From NCBI GenBank assembly GCA_963921195.1, contig OY992540.1, positions 130,820,671-130,884,670 on the forward strand: a stretch of 64,000 bases of DNA. Reading direction: 5' to 3'. A model generated the notes under the pieces. It ran no database searches. It was not told where the DNA came from and was given only the letters and a program-made list of their open reading frames with translations. Position numbers and translations under genes: made by a program. Positions within the stretch are counted from its first letter, which is position 1. Every line of letters begins with the position of its first letter. Shown here piece by piece: positions 54,720 to 64,000 of this stretch. This DNA comes from Pegoplata infirma. Its lineage: Eukaryota > Arthropoda > Insecta > Diptera > Anthomyiidae.

Positions 54720-54847
54720 GTCCGATTTCGCTGGATTGCAATACCAACCTGGCCAGGTAAATGCCCAATATATGAGGTATTCCACACCAAATGTCCAGCG
54801 AAAAAAAACACGTGTCGCACGAATTTCTGAATAGGTTGTATGGATAG
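54720..54847 (+). repeat. Dispersed repeat X copy 2, left part
   Basis: GAGGTATTCCACACCAAATG through AATAGGTTGTATGGATAG. Split by the hAT at 54848. Confidence 0.75.
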
Positions 54848-56111
54848 TAGAGGTGTCAGTCGATTAAGAATAATTCGATTAATCGATCAAACAAAACCCA
54901 ACTCTTGTTCGAATAATTAAAAAATGACGATTTTCGAATAACGAATAAATCGATTAATTAATGTCGATTAATCGAAAAATTTTTTTTAATTAAAAAAATA
55001 AAAATTGCTTCGAATTTGATTTATTCTCATAAATTTTGAAAGATTTTATACAAAATGTAGGAAAGTTAAAATATGTATATTATAGCCATAGCCCTGGATA
55101 GCACATCCATTATAGAATTAGAGGGAGTTATAAAGTTTTTAATAAATAATTTAGAAAAAATTAATAATTCTTTTGCACCAGACTTACTAAAACGTATTAA
55201 AATAAGAATTAATGAGAGACGTATAAAAGTGTTAAATACGTTAATTTTTCTAAATTCTGGAAATTTTCCGAGCAATAAAAGTTTCTTAAAATATTCTCCA
55301 AAAAGCGAAAAAAAAGAATATGCAAATGAATTATACTCCAGATTATTTTATGTTGAAAGTAATCACAATAATTCAGATAAAAGTATTGAAATATGGGGAG
55401 TTATTAGTAATGAAAATAATAATCTTTTATGCGAGTTAAATAATTCAATTCAAAGTATTAAAAATTCAGAAAATAAAAAGGACTTCAGCGATATATCAGA
55501 CGATATGATATATTTGGAAAAATCTGAAAAAAGAACAGAAAAAATAGATAAACTTTTTTATGCTCTTCTTACTATATCACCTACTTCAACAATTAGCGAA
55601 AGAGTGTTTTCAAAATATAATTTAATAAAAACAAAAACCAAAAATCGTTTAAAGGAAAAAATTGAGTCAACTTTTATTTTTAAAAGATTATTTCTTAAGA
55701 ACAACTTAAATTGTCTTATTTGACAAAAATTAAAATCCTTTATGATATATTTTGTCTGAATACTTCAAATAATAATCTGTATTTGAATTATTTCTCAACA
55801 AGTATTAAAATCGACATCCATTAATTAAAAGTGATCTCAGTTATTCAATTTTTAAGTTTTTTTAACTTTTAACTCTTTTATTTTTAAGTTTTGTATGCAT
55901 TTTTTCGTTAATAAAAATTTTAACTTTCTTATTTTAAGATTTTTTATATGAATTGTTTATTTTTTTGTTAATAAAAATATTTTTTAAAATTATTTTTTTA
56001 TTCGTTATTCTCTTCGATTAATCGATTAAATTTTGATCTTTAATCGAACGAGGAAAAACAATTATTTGAATTATTCGAACAAAGTTGAAAGTCGAATAAT
56101 TGACAACTCTA
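54848..56111 (+). mobile_element. hAT element, internally deleted
   Basis: Ends TAGAGGTGTCAGTCGATTAA (left) and, reverse complemented, TAGAGTTGTCAATTATTCGA (right). A perfect 8-bp duplication ATGGATAG is at 54840-54847 and 56112-56119. Subterminal ATTCGATTAATCGAT words repeat at both ends. It encodes only the C-terminal part of a transposase (55073-55723). Length 1,264 bp against several kilobases for full hAT elements. Confidence 0.93.
55073..55723 (+). pseudogene. hAT transposase C-terminal remnant (hATC domain)
   Basis: An open frame of 216 codons. Near its start AIALDSTSII resembles the conserved LDPR-type segment. Residues 165-216 read LFYALLTISPTSTISERVF..., the hATC dimerisation motif (PTS..SERVFS, then NRL). 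The middle is acidic and variable. The N-terminal zinc finger and the DDE residues before the alpha-helical insertion are absent, so it cannot transpose. The ATG at 55073 is simply the first Met of the surviving piece. It is intact over its length, implying recent origin or low decay. Confidence 0.8.
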
Positions 56112-56119
56112 ATGGATAG

Positions 56120-56500
56120 CTCTATATGGAACTAAGAAAATCGTTTTTGGTTTTTCAATTTTTCAAAAACTGGGCCCAGGAGGCGTGGTCAAATATTGGA
56201 AAAATGGTCAAATTTGTGTCGAGTTGCCTTGATTAAATATTTATCACATTAAAACGGAATGCACCACAATCTCAAAAATTTACATTCTTATATAGTTTTG
56301 TATGGGCTATCGATTTAAATTTTTTTTTTGGAAAATTTTCAGAACCCGTTCTGAAATATTCCATTTTTTAAAAAAGTCAATTTATCAAAAATCCGGCCAC
56401 TTTTTTTTTTTTTTGAAAATTTTTTTTTAAAAGTTTAGATGTTTGTCCATCCACACAAAAAAATTCAGAAACGCGTTCGTCGTTTTTTTCGAGAAAATCG
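56120..56500 (+). repeat. Dispersed repeat X copy 2, right part
   Basis: GGAACTAAGAAAATCGTTTT, CAGGAGGCGTGGTCAAATAT, CAAAAATTTACATTCTTATA and TCAGAACCCGTTCTGAAATA match copies 1 and 3. Confidence 0.75.
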
Positions 56501-57249
56501 CATTTGAATATTGAATTTTATGACAATTTTGGAATTTCCTTGTATTTTCTTGTTAAAACATGGCGTATGAGTAACAAATTTTTGCGAAACCAACGAGTTG
56601 ATCCCATTTTAATTGTTTTTTCGTGTGTGGTACAATATAGAGATGGGCGTGAAAGCGATTTGACCCACGCAAGAAATATTAAAGTCACTGACGACTCGCT
56701 AATATTTTTAGTTTACTTGTGCAATCACGTGAGTCAATTTACTGTTACTCACGCTCATGCAATTTTTGATTACGCTCACGGTTGCTCACTCACGTTGATG
56801 ATGATTTTACAAAAATAATAAAAACAACAAATTTTCTATGAAAACAAAGCACTGAAAACGGAAACTCAAAAAAACAGTAAAATTCCAAAAAAATAGTTAA
56901 AAATCACAAAAACTTACTTAAGAAAAATTTTAAGCATTCACTCATCTCGCTTAAATGCGTAAATGCGTAAAATGCGAAATGCTTAAATGCGTAAATGCTT
57001 AAATGCGTAAAATGCTTAAATGCGTAAAACTGATAAGATATTTATAAGAGTTTTTTTTCAGATATGCATCAATGTCCTTCTGACCGTTTATATCGAAAAC
57101 AAATCGTCAATTGTTAAAAAAATTTGTTTAAGATTTCCCAAAATCTGAATTTTTTTTATAGGAAAAATGTCTTAGAATCTAAATCTGTGAAATTTTCTTT
57201 CTCGCCTAGCCTTTCTGATAAAATTGTATTACCTTAACACAACTATCAT
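56501..57249. repeat. CACG/TGAG-rich stretch and AAATGCGT short repeat
   Basis: AGAGATGGGCGTGAAAGC near 56640 resembles a hAT-type start and recalls TAGAGATGGGAACG at 60604. TCACGTGAGT words are common to about 56800. At 56947-57032 a 9-10-bp unit (AAATGCGTA / AAATGCTTA) repeats about nine times. The 104-codon frame at 56504-56818 overlaps this and is unsupported. Confidence 0.55.
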
Positions 57250-57950
57250 AAACAAGTGAGAGTGTTAAATTCGATTGTGCCGAATCTTTTATACCCTCCA
57301 ACATGTAAAACAATTAAAAAAAAATAAAATTTTACAGGGGCATTTTTAAAGGGGGGCAAGGTGGAGGAGGTGTTGGTGATCTGGGGGCCTCCTTGGCTCT
57401 CGCCGTATATGTTTACAAGTTAATTTTTGTCTGCTTTGTGCACTAAAGTAATATTGTTTTATAATTATTTAAACTATTTTTTTATCCACGCCCTTAAAAG
57501 AGGGGCGGGCAAAAAAAGCAACATTTTTTAATCCCCTTGGTCCAAGCGCAGGACTATAAACTTCTGCGAACATAAAAATGTTTCATTTGTTTCACAAAAA
57601 TACAAAAAAAAAACTAAAAATTTCGCGTTTTTAAGAGGTTGGATTAGTTTTTCAAAGGGGAACTTTTTTCCCCCTGGTCCGATTTAGCCCATTTCCGAAC
57701 TTAACCTGCCTAGGACCACAAGACATATTTATGCCAAACTTGAGGGGTCTAGCTCTTTTATTTTGGACTGCATCGTGTTAACCACAGACGGACGGACAGA
57801 CAGACAGACGGAGATCCCTAGAATGTCTTAGAATCGATCACTGATCAATAATATATATACTTTATGTGGTCCCCGACCGATATTTCGATGCGTTACACAC
57901 GGAATGACAAAGTGAGTATACCCCCATACTGTAGTTGGAGGGTATAAAAA
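57250..57950 (-). mobile_element. DINE-1-like element, complete
   Basis: Minus-strand start TTTTTATACCCTCCAACTAC at 57950, then GTATACTCACTTTGTCATTC, the TATATATTATTGATC block and GTCTGTCTGTCTGTCCGTCC. The 3' end is GGCACAATCGAATTTAACAC, then CTCACTTGTTT. It serves as the uninterrupted reference for 8857-11441. One side of the terminal hairpin has a mismatch. Confidence 0.85.
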
Positions 57951-58927
57951 TGCAACCCCTTATCTCCAGCTGGAAAGTAGTCCCCACAAAGCGTCCTTCC
58001 CATTTTGTTTTCTCTAAAAAATCATTAGATTCTAAAAAAATATTTGCAAAAAACAAATCTTGAAGTCTTCGTAAAAATTATCGGTAAAATGGAATTTAAG
58101 ATCCATGTAAAAGTTAAAACTCCAATTTCATTTAGGGACATATAAAGGTCGATCTTGACCGAATGTAATTTTTCTATTTGGTGTTTTAATATATTTAAAC
58201 CATTTAAATACTGCTTTGTAGTTTCCTTAATACATAATACTGTTGAAAGTGATGTAAAAGCTATTTAAATACACACAAATATTTGTTAGTTTTATTTTAT
58301 TTAACCCATTGTCGGCCGCTTTTTATACCCTCCAACTATAGTATTTAGAATTGTTTGCGATGAATCGTAATTTTATATATTTCTCGTTTAAATTAATATA
58401 TTACGTATTAAAAGTTTCTGTACCAAAAATTTGGCAATGGACAACAATGGGTTAATAATTATTTTACGTATTTGGTAAATAAATGGCCTTTCAACATGCC
58501 ATTGAAATAAGACTTTACTGTAGTTAAAATAAACATATATAACAATATATAACTTGATACAAACATAATAAATCATATATGATTTTACATCCCGTGAGGT
58601 ATTTTCTAATTTTTTTAAATGCAGTCATATGTTGTAATATATAATTTTATCATGATTCGGATTAAAAGGTATACGGTTGATATAAATATATGAAATAATA
58701 TTAGGGCCAATACAAAATTTGTTTTTCTGTATAATTTAATATAAAATTATATATAGCTTATTCTGTTCCATATATAAATGTTTCCAATTAAATATTTCCA
58801 ATTAAATGTTTCCAATTAAAAGTTTTAAAAAGTTTTTTAAGCAAAGTATAAGAAACTTTTAAAATGTTCCTAAACATTTCCTTGTTAGGGTTATGTATAT
58901 CACCTATCTGGTTCGAAGCGTACCCAA
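57951..58927. other. AT-rich sequence; small DINE-1-like 5' fragment
   Basis: TTTTATACCCTCCAACTATA at 58323-58343 is an isolated DINE-1-like 5' end. The rest, including the TATATAATT-rich stretch at 58500-58780, is unassigned. No coding signal. Confidence 0.45.
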
Positions 58928-59705
58928 TAGACTGCCCAGAAAAAAAGCGAAGTTTTTATTTTCTTGGGGGATACCTGCAAATTTTGTTCCTTTTTGTGCA
59001 AAAAAATTTCGGTTTTTTTTTGGGATTTTTAAAATAATATCTAGAGGTCGCGATCTCGCGTTTTATAACGATTTATTTTTTTTGAGTTTTTTATTATTTT
59101 AAATTGTTAAATATGATTAATATGATAAAATATTAATAATTTCAGACAAAAAAAAAATTAAATTAAAAATTAAATATCGCTCATTCCATGAGATGTCTCC
59201 CAGCATCTAATCAAATGTTCCTTAATTTATTTGAAATTTTGCACACATGAACACTATGAAGCCATTAAAATAAATCAGTTGTTAGTTCCGAGAAAATCCG
59301 TGAATTCGCGAATATATTCGCGTTCGCGAATTCGTGGATTTTCGCGAAACTAAAAACGAATTTATTTTAATTGCTCCATAGTGTACCTGTGTGCGAAATT
59401 TCAAATAAATTAAAGAACATTTGATTAGATGCTGGGAGACATCTCATGGAATGAGCGATATTTAATTTTTAATTTAATTTTTTTTTTGTCTGAAATTATT
59501 AATATTTTATCATATTAATCATATTTAACAATTTAAAATAATAAAAAACTCAAAAAAAATAAATCGTTATAAAACGCGAGATCGCGACCTCTAGATATTA
59601 TTTTAAAAATCCCAAAAAAAACCGAAATTTTTTTGCACTAAAAGGAACAAAATTCGCAGGTATCCCCCAAGAAAATAACAACTTGGTTTATTTCTGGGCA
59701 GTCTA
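58928..59705. mobile_element. Palindromic hAT-type MITE, copy 2
   Basis: 778 bp, TAGACTGCCCAGAAAAAAA ends, perfect 8-bp duplication GTACCCAA at 58920-58927 and 59706-59713. Nearly identical to 22385-23171 through both arms, including AATTCGCGAATATATTCGCG in the centre. Differences are mostly lengths of A/T runs. Confidence 0.92.
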
Positions 59706-60025
59706 GTACCCAAACATTTTTTTTTTGTTTTAGAAATTATATGTTTGGTGAATGTATCGTTGACCTGTGGTGTATCTCACCCAAACCAAAACACACCAAG
59801 ATTTTTTATGTTTTTATGCAATTAGATCTAATTGGATCCAATGAAATATGGCAATGTCTGGTCAAAACTCGGATGAAATCGAATAATATTTTATACAAGT
59901 TGATCTTTTTTAATGCAAAAACATCCACCATTATTCGGATTAAATTGCGTGTAAATATATATTGTGTTATATATCATTATGTATTGCATCATATAAAAAT
60001 TTTTACTCGGGATATTAGCAAAATA
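59706..60025. other. Unassigned; solitary CCCGAG-type right end
   Basis: ATAAAAATTTTTACTCGGG ends at 60011, matching the right ends of layers A-C. No matching left end was found before it, so the other end is lost or diverged. Frame 59741-60100 crosses this and the next element and is not a gene. Confidence 0.5.
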
Positions 60026-61129
60026 ACACTGTGCTACACCAAAAATATGCAGGGGTTCTCATATAAAAATTCGGGTTGGTTGGAGTCCATAGAGTACTGA
60101 TATACTCATAGTTTTTCTGGATCACTTCGTTAAGTAAGTTTTTTATTGGCAAATGTGTTGGAAAACGGAAATTCTTAAATTACAATTTTAAAAAATTATT
60201 ACTTTGTTAGTTTGCAGCCGATTTTCGATTTTATGGATTTGTTTTAAAGGTATAGGTCTTACCTTTCAAACAAAACAAAAATATTGAAAATCGATCAAGA
60301 ATTGGCTGAGCTACGATCGCTTAAGTAAAAAAAAAACGTATTTTTTGAAAAATTTGTCATATTCTTTACACTCTAAGTTGAAAGTGAATCATTAAACAAT
60401 TTTTTTGAATTTTTTGTAAAAAAGTATAGTAAAGTAGCTTTCCAAAACACCAAAAAACATAACAATCGGTTAAAAAATGAATGAGTTATGCTAAGTTTTG
60501 TGATAGGACATTTTTAATTTTTTTCAGAAACGCTTGTAATTCAAGCATTATTCATAAATCTTGTTACTAGTAGTAATTTTATGCGCATATGCATATAAAC
60601 TAGAGATGGGAACGTAATTAGATTTGTGCGTGATTCACACATGATCAGAAGTGAGCGTGATTGAAAATTAATTTTACTCACGTGGTTGTTAGTGAGTGTC
60701 AGTGTGAGTGGAATAAAAAAATGGGCGTGTCAGTTACTTCCAAATCCTATTTATAATTTTCTGGGTTTGTTTAAAAATATCAGTGTTACTTCTTAAACAA
60801 AAAAATATTGAGAATAGGTTAAAAACAGGCTAAGGTGCGCTTGTTTAAGTAAAAAACCTTTTTTGAAGAGTTATACCTGCAACATTTTTATGACAGAAAA
60901 ATCTGTGCGCTTGCAAACATGTTTTTTTAAAACGAATTTGCTAAAATTGTGGGATCATTTGATGGAAATTTTACCTGTTTATAAATATACATGTGAGGCA
61001 TTCCACACCAAATGTTCAGTGAGAAAAAAATTGTGTACCAAAATTTTTTCAATGGGTCCCGGGTAAAAAAGTTTTTTATATAACTAGGGTGAGATTTCCA
61101 TGCAAATGCATGTTTTTTGTCGAAAGCCT

Positions 61130-61330
61130 AAAACGATATCGACCAATTATCTTTCCGAATCAAGAGATTTGCATTAAATGGCATCGATTTGTTTTCGCAT
61201 ATTTTGCATATTTTGGTGAAAATACATATTTTTGCATATTTTGATTTTAAATGCATATATTGTGCATATTTCGAACTTTTAAGTGCATATTATTGTATAT
61301 TTTGGCATAAATTAGCAAAAACACAAATTG
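61130..61330 (+). repeat. TGCATATTTT-rich patch
   Basis: TTTTGCATATTTTG, AATGCATATATTG and GTGCATATT words recur six or seven times in 200 bp in the core of the palindrome. Confidence 0.65.
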
Positions 61331-61499
61331 AAATTAATTTTTTTCAAAAACTATTTTAAATTTTAAAAATTTATTTTGAAAATCAGAAAAATTACTTTTT
61401 TTTCTTCTTAATTTTTTTTTATAGATTTTCTTAATTTTTAAAAAAATCTTGCTAGACAAACATCTAATCTTTAAAAAAAAAAATTACAAAAAAAAACAG

Positions 61500-61830
61500 A
61501 AGTGGCCGGATTTTTTATAAATTGACTTTTTTAAAAAATGGAAAATTTCAGAACGGGTTCTGAAAATTTTCCAAAAAAATTTTAATCGATAGCCGATACA
61601 AAACTATACAAGAATGTAAATTTTTGAGATTTTGGTGCATTTCGTTTTTATTTGATATGTATTTAAACAAGGCAACTTGACACAAACTTGACCATTTTTC
61701 CAATATTTGACCACGCCTCCTAAGCCCAGTTTTTGAAAAATTGAACAACCAAAAACGTAATTTTCTTAGCTCCATATATGAGGCATTCCACACCAAATGT
61801 TCAGCAAAAAAAAAAAAGTTGTGTCGTGTC
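61500..61830 (-). repeat. Dispersed repeat X, copy 3 (inverted)
   Basis: Reverse complement of the blocks at 56120-56420: AACGGGTTCTGAAAATTTTC, AATATTTGACCACGCCTCCT and GAGGCATTCCACACCAAATG (in plus orientation at its right edge). Confidence 0.75.
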
Positions 61831-61839
61831 AATATGAAA

Positions 61840-62670
61840 TCATTTTCAAAGTATTCGCTCTTAGGGTACTATTAAATAACAAAAATAAAATTTAAGTTTT
61901 TTCAAAAAGTGGGCCTTGTAGGCGTGGTCAAAAATTGAAAATATCTAACTTTTTTTCTCAGGCAACTTTACTTCAATATTTATGCAAATTAAATGAAACA
62001 CAGTAAAGTCTTAAAGACAAAAGCTGTATATAGATTTTTGAATGGGCTATCAATTAAAAAAAATAAAAATTGGAACATTTTCAGAAGAAGTTCTGAATTT
62101 TTTAAATTTAAACTTAAACTTTATTTATCAAAAAACATGCCGCAATTTTATTTGTTTTTTTATTTTTTTAAAAAAAGTTAAAGGAATTTTCTATCTGATC
62201 TGAAATTTTTAGAGATGTGTTTTGCCTTGTTTTCGAAAAATCAAAATTCAAAAATTGCAACACGCTTATTTTATACAATAATGGTATTTAAAACGTGTGC
62301 GTATGAGTAATATCAATACTTAAAAAATATTTTAAGAGGCGATGGTAGCGTGAGTGAGTTTTTAATAACGATTACGCACGCTTATGAAAGAAAAAATTTA
62401 GTCACGCACGATATTTTATTTTGCTCACGCTCATTCACGCACACGTGGGTAGAAAAAAATAAGTTACGGTCACGATGTTCACGTGAGTAAAATAAAATAT
62501 CGTGCTTGAATATTTTTTTCTTTCATTAGCGTGCGTGATCGTGAATAAATACTCAGGCAAAAAAGTTTGATATTTTTAATATTTGACCACGCCTACAAGG
62601 CCCACTTTTTGAAAAAAAACTTAAATTTTATTTTTGTTATTTATTAGTACCCTAAGAGCGAATACTTTGC
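61840..62670. repeat. Inner inverted repeat of the palindrome core
   Basis: AGTATTCGCTCTTAGGGTAC...GGGCCTTGTAGGCGTGGTCA at 61850-61930 is mirrored at 62575-62660. Its centre (about 62258) differs from the outer palindrome's (about 61905), so the inner pair is a separate insertion or rearrangement. Confidence 0.7.
62369..62555. repeat. Short inverted repeat with GTGAG/CTCAC words
   Basis: ACGATATTTTATTTTGCTCA and TGAGTAAAATAAAATATCGT mirror each other; outer CGATTACGCACGCTTATGAA mirrors TTAGCGTGCGTGATCG. Centre near 62462. Confidence 0.75.
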
Positions 62671-63784
62671 AATTGATATCCCATTGAAACCACTATGGTT
62701 TTTCTGTAGTGGAACAGTTGGTGTGGAATGCCTCACATGGCTATCCATACAACCCATTTAAAAATTTACGGTTCACATGTTTTTTTTTCGCTGAACATTT
62801 GGTGTGGAATGCCTCACATGTATATTTATAAACAGGTAAAATTTCCATAAAATGATCCCACAATTTTACCAATTTCGTTTCAAAAATGTCAAATGTTTTT
62901 TGTCATAAAAATGTTGCAGGTATAACTCTTCAAAAAAGGTTTTTTACTTAAACAAGCGCACCTTAGCCAGTTTTCAACCGAATCGCAATATTTTTTTGTT
63001 TAAGAAGTAACACTGATATTTTTAAACAAACCCAAAAAATTATAAATAGGATTTGGAAGTAACTGACACGCCCATTTTTTTATTCCACTCACACTGACAC
63101 TCACTAACAACCACGTGAGTAAAATTAATTTTCAATCACGCTCACTTCTGATCATGTGTGAATCACGCACAAATCTAATTACGTTCCCATCTCTAGTTTA
63201 TATGCATATGCGCATAAAATTACTACTAGTAACAAGATTTATGAATAATGCTTGAATTACAAGCGTTTCTGAAAAAAATTAAAAATGTCCTATCACAAAA
63301 CTTAGCATAACTCATTCATTTTTTAACCGATTGTTATGTTTTTTGGTGTTTTGGAAAGCTACTTTACTATACTTTTTTACAAAAAATTCAAAAAAATTGT
63401 TTAATGATTCACTTTCAACTTAGAGTGTAAAGAATATGACAAATTTTTCAAAAAATACGTTTTTTTTTTACTTAAGCGATCGTAGCTCAGCCAATTCTTG
63501 ATCGATTTTTAATATTTTTGTTTTGTTTGAAAGGTTAGACCTATACCTTTAAAATAAATCCATAAAATCGAAAATCGGTTGCAAACTTACAAAGTAATAA
63601 TTTTTTAAAATTGTAATTTAAGAATTTCCGTTTTTCAACACATTTGCCAATAAAAAACGTACTTAACGAAGTGATCCAGAAAAACTATGAGTATATCAGT
63701 ACTCTATGGACTCCAACCAACCCGAATTATTATATGAGAACCCCTGCATAAATTATTTTTGGTCTTTTGTAGCACAGTGTAATT

Positions 63785-64000
63785 ATTGAACATAAAGTTT
63801 TAAGAAAACGGAGGTTAAGCAAAATTCTGAGGTTGTTTTTTAACAGAAAATTTTTGTATTTACACACAAAAGAAAAGCTGTGTCAAAAAATCTTTAAAAT
63901 GACTTTCAATTTGAATTAGCAAAATTTAAGCAGATTTTTCTGCTGAAATTAATGTTTTAAGTAAATTCTCTTTCATTTAGTTTTGGAAAATAACATAAAT
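63785..64000. other. AT-rich sequence with AGCAGATTTTTCTGC word
   Basis: A partial match to the segment at 1528-2160. It runs off the window. Confidence 0.4.

Larger units (their letters stand above)
60026..63784. mobile_element. Large palindrome with CACTGTGCTACA ends, arms about 1 kb
   Basis: Left AACACTGTGCTACACCAAAA and right TTTTGTAGCACAGTGTAATT are mirrored, and the mirror continues for about 1 kb with very few differences (60026-61075 against 62745-63784). Arm content includes ACTAGAGATGGGAACGTAAT and GTGAGTGTCAGTGTGAGTGG. The core holds repeat X (inverted), further inverted repeats and TGCATATTTT words. No transposase frame. The 69-94-codon frames inside are not supported. Confidence 0.85.

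Noticed and set aside
60604..63196. A hAT element bounded by TAGAGATGGGAACG words
   Set aside because: The flanks are inverted, not direct, because they are part of the larger palindrome, so no 8-bp duplication exists.
1..64000. LTR retrotransposons
   Set aside because: No pair of long direct repeats with TG..CA ends, primer-binding site or gag-pol frame was seen.

Overview
The window is strongly AT-rich, repeat-dense eukaryotic DNA, most likely from a brachyceran fly, possibly a calyptrate. The main clue is several DINE-1/INE-1-like elements: they open with TATACCC, carry CCATAAAGTATATATA and a GTCY microsatellite, and end in a CGGC..GCCG hairpin followed by a CTTGT(TT) terminus. The species call is inference. 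I found no intact host gene, no functional tRNA or rRNA, and no CRISPR array. Nearly everything recognisable is transposon-derived, and most long open frames are accidents of palindromes or tandem repeats.

1-12.9 kb: degenerate tandem repeats, a tRNA-like fragment, three copies window-wide of one palindromic MITE family (first at 8.1 kb), and an inverted DINE-1-like element split by a 1.9-kb palindrome. 12.9-16.7 kb: Helentron-like element 1 (minus strand), whose 146-bp repeats flank about 2 kb of a 16-bp minisatellite. 16.7-25.8 kb: MITEs, LINE debris, a 1.1-kb palindrome, and the 3' end of another Helentron-like element hit by a palindromic hAT MITE. 25.85-30.7 kb: a 5'-truncated RNase-H-bearing LINE with a 10-bp target-site duplication. 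It is broken by a 944-bp hAT-type insertion, two frameshifts and one amber codon, and its 3' end is tandemly duplicated.

33-37.7 kb: a cluster of elements whose ends read CACTCAAAA. 37.7-53.5 kb: a nested complex. An outer element with CCCGAGTAAAAA ends holds two more elements of the same terminus type. One of these holds Helentron-like element 2, and the other holds Helentron-like element 3 (7 kb of tandem repeats) plus a fourth TIR element. 53.7-54.7 kb: a Transib-like element with RSS-like CACAGTG termini and a 5-bp target-site duplication. 54.8-56.1 kb: a deleted hAT element that keeps the hATC end of its transposase. 58.9-59.7 kb: a second palindromic hAT MITE. 60.0-63.8 kb: a large palindrome with arms of about 1 kb.

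The elements do not form a pathway; their nesting gives a relative insertion order. The strongest observations are the multi-layer nest with an internal empty-site control, the satellite-carrying Helentron-like family with higher-order duplications, the Transib-like element, and the set of hAT insertions with perfect 8-bp target duplications. All coordinates were read by eye. Copy numbers and homology limits are approximate where I say so.
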